Shown here: one piece after another, positions 60,670 to 64,000 of the stretch
Layout: every line of letters begins with the position of its first letter
Numbering within the stretch: position 1 is the stretch's first letter
Assembly: GCA_016721005.1 (NCBI GenBank)
Contig: JADKJM010000003.1
Coordinates: 74,566-138,565 of the forward strand
Direction: 5' to 3'
Origin: Flavobacteriales bacterium
GTDB lineage: Bacteria > Bacteroidota > Bacteroidia > Flavobacteriales_F > PHOS-HE28
Length of the DNA: 64,000 nucleotides
The notes under the pieces: generated by a model
What the model saw: only the letters and a program-made list of their open reading frames with translations
Databases searched by the model: none
What the model was told of the DNA's origin: nothing
Made by a program: the position numbers and the translations under genes

Positions 60670-62103
60670 ATGGATCAACCGAAGAAGAAAGGCCTCTCCC
60701 TCCCCGTCAAGATCATCATCGGCTTGGTCGCGGGCACCGCGTGGGCCGTGGCTTCCAGCATGCTCGGTTGGAGCAGGATCACCATGGATTGGATCGCTCC
60801 CTTCGGCGACATCTTCATCAACCTGCTCAAGCTCATCGCCATTCCGTTGGTGCTCTTCAGCATCATCAGCGGCGTAAGTGGCTTGAGCGACCTCGCCAAA
60901 CTCGGCCGCACCGGTTTGGGCATGTTGGCGCTGTACCTCGGCACCACGTTCATCGCGGTAAGCATCGGCCTGCTCGTGGTGAATGTGATCCAGCCGGGAA
61001 AGCTCGCGGACGATGGACAGCGGCTGCGCAACCGCATCACGTACGAGTTGTGGGTGAACAACACTCCGAGCGTGGAGAAGCCCAAGGACGGCCGCTGCTT
61101 CAGTTGCGATCCCGCGAACAAGGCCGTGGTGGATGAGGTCCTCGCTGCGCAACAACAGACCGCGCCCGATGCGTGGGTGAGCGGCAAGGTGGAGCAAGCG
61201 CGGAGCACCACGCAGGTCGGTCCGTTGCAGTTCCTGGTGGATATGGTGCCGAGCAACATCTTCCTCAGTTTCAACAACGCGTTGATGCTGCAAGTGATCT
61301 TCTTCGCGATCTTCTTCGGCATCGTGCTGCTGATGATCCCGGCCACCACGGCCGCGCCGGTGATCGCATTGATGAACGGACTGAACGAGGTCTTCATGAA
61401 GATGGTGGATGTGGTGATGAAGGCCGCACCCTGGTTCGTCTTCGCCCTCATGGCCGGTGTGGTCTCGCGCATTGCGGGGGATGATCCGGTGGCGGTGGTG
61501 GAACTCTTCAAATCACTTGCTGGCTATAGCATCTCGGTGGTCCTCGGTCTGGCCTTGGTGGTCTTCGTCATCTATCCTTCTGTGATGACCCTGTTGATGC
61601 GGCGCAACGTCTTCCGCCGTTTCCTCAAGGCCATCAGCCCGGCGCAATTGCTCGCCTTCAGCACCAGCAGCAGCGCGGCCACGCTGCCCGTCACCTTGGA
61701 ATGCGTGGAGGACAACATCGGCGTGAGCAAGAGCACGGCCAGTTTCGTGCTGCCCATCGGCGCCACGGTGAACATGGATGGCACGAGCCTCTACCAAGCG
61801 GTGGCCGTGGTCTTCCTTGCGCAATACCACATGGTGGATCTCACCTTCCTGCAGCAGATCAGCATCGTTCTTACCGCCACCCTCGCCAGCATCGGTGCGG
61901 CCGCAGTGCCCAGCGCGGGATTGGTCACGCTCTTCGTGGTCCTTACCTCGGTTGGGCTGGATCCCGCGTGGATCGCGATCATCCTCCCGGTGGACCGCAT
62001 CCTGGATATGTGCCGCACGGTGGTGAACGTGACCGGCGATGCCGCCTGTTGCAGCGTGGTGGCGCACATGCAGGGCGAGAAGCTCTTCAACGATGAGGCG
62101 TGA
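60670..62103 (+). CDS. Dicarboxylate/amino acid:cation symporter (DAACS family)
   Basis: This 477-residue protein has 8 membrane segments plus two re-entrant loops. The signature loop AFSTSSSAATLPVTLE (serine-rich hairpin), GATVNMDGTSLYQAVAVVF and DRILDMCRTVVNVTGDAACC are the substrate and Na+-binding motifs of the GltP/GltT/DctA family. A ~70-residue hydrophilic insert (GQRLRNRITYELWVNN ... QQQTAPDAWVSGK) lies between segments 3 and 4 on the outside. It transports glutamate, aspartate or C4-dicarboxylates with Na+ or H+; which one is not clear. Confidence 0.93.
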   Translation: MDQPKKKGLSLPVKIIIGLVAGTAWAVASSMLGWSRITMDWIAPFGDIFINLLKLIAIPLVLFSIISGVSGLSDLAKLGRTGLGMLALYLGTTFIAVSIGLLVVNVIQPGKLADDGQRLRNRITYELWVNNTPSVEKPKDGRCFSCDPANKAVVDEVLAAQQQTAPDAWVSGKVEQARSTTQVGPLQFLVDMVPSNIFLSFNNALMLQVIFFAIFFGIVLLMIPATTAAPVIALMNGLNEVFMKMVDVVMKAAPWFVFALMAGVVSRIAGDDPVAVVELFKSLAGYSISVVLGLALVVFVIYPSVMTLLMRRNVFRRFLKAISPAQLLAFSTSSSAATLPVTLECVEDNIGVSKSTASFVLPIGATVNMDGTSLYQAVAVVFLAQYHMVDLTFLQQISIVLTATLASIGAAAVPSAGLVTLFVVLTSVGLDPAWIAIILPVDRILDMCRTVVNVTGDAACCSVVAHMQGEKLFNDEA

Positions 62104-62194
62104 AGAAGGCCCCGGTCGGGGTGTCGAGCGACCTTTGTAGCGGAACGATCTTTGTTCCGGGGCGTGACCATTGTTCGCGGTGCGCGTTGTTCGA

Positions 62195-62282
62195 GAGAAC
62201 AACCAGCCGAACAACGATCAACCGGGTCATGCCCGGGGCAAGCCTTCAACACGAACAACGAACCACGCCAACACGAACAACC
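62195..62282. repeat. Dispersed palindromic repeat, copy 3 (inverted)
   Basis: Opposite orientation to copies 1 and 2: CGAACAACGATCAACCGGG, core GGGTCATGCCCGGGGCAAGC, arm CCTTCAACACGAACAACG. It fills the gap between the symporter and the AsmA-like gene. Confidence 0.8.
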
Positions 62283-62289
62283 GCACGCA

Positions 62290-64000
62290 ATGCGCAAGTG
62301 GACCAAACGCATCCTCATCTCCTTCGGGATCCTCATCTTCCTACTGCTCGCCGCGATCATCCTCATCCCGATCCTGTTCTCTGACAAGATCGAAGCGGCG
62401 GTGAAGGAGCAGGTGAACAACAACATCAACGCGACGGTGGATTGGGGCGATTGGGACATCACGCTCCTGCGCAACTTCCCCAACCTCACGGTGGACATCG
62501 CCGATGTGAAAGTGGCGAACCGAGCGCCCTTCGAAGGGATCGAACTCGCCAACATCGGATCGCTCACCGCCACGATCGACATCATGAGCCTCTTCGGGGA
62601 TAGGATCGGGATCAAGCGCATCGGCCTGGTGAAACCGCGCTTCCATGTGAAGGTGCTGGAGGACGGTCGCGCCAATTGGGACATCGCACTCGCGGATACC
62701 ACCGCAGCGGTGGAAACGCCTGCCGATACCGCCGCATCGAAATTCAATGTGCAGTTGAGCGAATACTGGATCGAGGACGGCCGCGTGATCTACGATGACG
62801 CATCACTCGGTTACTACATGGAACTTTTCGGATTGGACCATAAGGGCAGCGGCGATCTCACGCAAGACCTCTTCGTGCTGAAGACCACCACGCACGCCGA
62901 CACGGCGAACGTGATCTTCGATGGCGTGAAGTACCTGCGCAATGTGAAGGCCGACATCACGGCGGATATCGACATGGACATGCCGAACATGAAGTTCGTG
63001 TTCAAGGACAACGAAGCAACCATCAACCAACTCGTGCTCGGTTTCGATGGCTGGATCGCCATGCCGGGTGATGACATCGACATGGACATCACCTGGAACG
63101 CGAAGAAGACCGACTTCGGAACGCTGCTCTCCTTGGTCCCTGCGGAGTTCGCCACCGACCTCACCGGCGTGACCATGAGCGGCAAGGCGGGCTTCAGTGG
63201 CACGGTGAAAGGGAAGTACAACGACACCTCGATGCCCGGCTTCAGCTTGGTGGTGGATGTGGACAAGGGGCGCTTCAAATACCCCGACCTGCCCAGCAGC
63301 GTGGAGGACATCTATGTGGACCTGAAGATCAACAGTCCGGGCGGTGCGGACATGGACAGGATGGTCGTGGACCTGAAGCGCTTCGCCTTGAAGATGGCAG
63401 GTAATCCACTGGAAGCGCGCATGTACCTGACACATCCGATCAGCGATCCGAACGTGGATGCGGAGTTGAAGGCGAACCTCGATCTCGCGACGATCAAGAC
63501 CGTGGTGCCGATGAAGGGCCAGGACCTTCAAGGCAACTTCACCGCCGACGTGCGGATGAAGGGCGCCATGAGCGATGTGGAAGCGCAGCGCTACGAGAAG
63601 TTCACCGCCGATGGCAAGATGATCCTGCTGGGCATGAAATTCCGCAGCGATTCATTGCCGTATCCCTTGGACATCAACAGCCTCTACTTCGATTTCAGCC
63701 CGCGCTTCCTTTCGCTCACCAGCTTCGATGGTGCGGTGGGATCAAGTAGCATCCAAGCCAAGGGCCGAATGGACAACTACCTCCAGTGGTGGTTGCGGGA
63801 CAGCACGCTCACCGGCTCCTTCGATCTTGCCGCGAACAAGTTCGACCTGAACGAACTGATGGGACCACCCGCGCCAGAAGGCGCTGCTGCTGCGGCTCCC
63901 GTGGATAGCACGCCGATGAGCGTGATCGAAGTGCCGCACAATATCGACTTCCGCATGGCCCTCGCGGTGAAGGAGGTGATCTACGACCAGTTGCACTTGA
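62290..64000 (+). CDS. AsmA-family protein (N-terminal ~570 residues; cut by window edge)
   Basis: The frame opens at MRKWTKRILISFGILIFLLL, a membrane anchor, and stays open to the window end (570 codons). AsmA-like features are the inner-membrane anchor, then DKIEAAVKEQVNNNINATVDWGDWDITLLRNFPNLTVDIADVKVAN, GRANWDIALAD, and long beta-rich repeats (FSLVVDVDKGRFKYPDLPSSVEDIYVDLKINSP ... LYFDFSPRFLSLTSFDGAVGSSSIQAKGRMDNYL). AsmA-like proteins are thought to move phospholipids between membranes or affect outer-membrane assembly. The C-terminal part is outside the window. Confidence 0.85.
   Translation, partial: MRKWTKRILISFGILIFLLLAAIILIPILFSDKIEAAVKEQVNNNINATVDWGDWDITLLRNFPNLTVDIADVKVANRAPFEGIELANIGSLTATIDIMSLFGDRIGIKRIGLVKPRFHVKVLEDGRANWDIALADTTAAVETPADTAASKFNVQLSEYWIEDGRVIYDDASLGYYMELFGLDHKGSGDLTQDLFVLKTTTHADTANVIFDGVKYLRNVKADITADIDMDMPNMKFVFKDNEATINQLVLGFDGWIAMPGDDIDMDITWNAKKTDFGTLLSLVPAEFATDLTGVTMSGKAGFSGTVKGKYNDTSMPGFSLVVDVDKGRFKYPDLPSSVEDIYVDLKINSPGGADMDRMVVDLKRFALKMAGNPLEARMYLTHPISDPNVDAELKANLDLATIKTVVPMKGQDLQGNFTADVRMKGAMSDVEAQRYEKFTADGKMILLGMKFRSDSLPYPLDINSLYFDFSPRFLSLTSFDGAVGSSSIQAKGRMDNYLQWWLRDSTLTGSFDLAANKFDLNELMGPPAPEGAAAAAPVDSTPMSVIEVPHNIDFRMALAVKEVIYDQLHL

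Overview
The window looks like a chromosomal piece of a fairly GC-rich Bacteroidota member, most likely a Flavobacteriales-type bacterium. The reasons are: many secreted proteins ending in type IX secretion (T9SS) type-A sorting domains, a SprB-type repeat protein, tandem DUF1573 proteins, a bacillithiol-type deacetylase, S1 protein with Bacteroidota architecture, and Bacteroidota -7 promoter boxes (TAnnTTTG) in front of tRNA-His, rpsA and other genes. No rRNA, CRISPR array or prophage is visible.

Layout. 1-14.6 kb: secreted and envelope proteins, an aminotransferase, two DUF1573 paralogues, a LytS-type histidine kinase, ACP phosphodiesterase, an MltF-like lytic transglycosylase, a T9SS agmatine/peptidylarginine-deiminase-like protein, a large repeat-bearing T9SS protein, a nitroreductase and a gpx-bshB1 pair. 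14.6-18.6 kb: a three-gene minus-strand glycan operon (flippase, GINT1-like transferase, GT4). 18.7-24.3 kb: tRNA-His, CDF transporter, frameshifted nhaD, DinB protein, tRNA-Ser(CGA) with a palindrome-rich tail, rpsA. 24.5-32 kb: a 21/42-bp minisatellite, a frameshifted FN3 gene, then an operon of three secreted proteins including a DUF5060 glycoside hydrolase, whose first gene carries a C8 tract at its start. 32-34.6 kb: one IS3-family element nested in another. 34.6-40 kb: pyrR-pyrB, STAS protein, T9SS protein, RNase Z, NarL-type regulator, BadF-type kinase. 40-48.3 kb: patatin-like membrane protein, histidine degradation genes (ftcD, CPBP protease, hutI), methyltransferase, barrel protein. 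48.4-51.4 kb: T9SS protein, a second 21-bp minisatellite, an intact FN3 paralogue, a small LuxR-type HTH protein.

51.5-59.3 kb is the most unusual part. Three paralogous T9SS genes (called Y here) lie on the minus strand, two of them followed by truncated paralogues of a second secreted protein (X). Between them sit near-identical plus-strand blocks made of a promoter, a short structured RNA-like segment and an intrinsic terminator, followed about 350 bp later by the first ~20 codons of aroC fused tail-to-tail to the truncated X gene. The complete aroC lies downstream at 59314. An IS4-type element splits one X copy, and removing it restores the frame exactly. The locus looks like a segmentally duplicated surface-protein cassette array.

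60.6-64 kb: a dicarboxylate/amino-acid symporter and the first part of an AsmA-like protein. Dispersed palindromic repeats occur between genes (three copies of a ~105-bp element) and even inside two housekeeping genes, hutI and aroC, as in-frame insertions.
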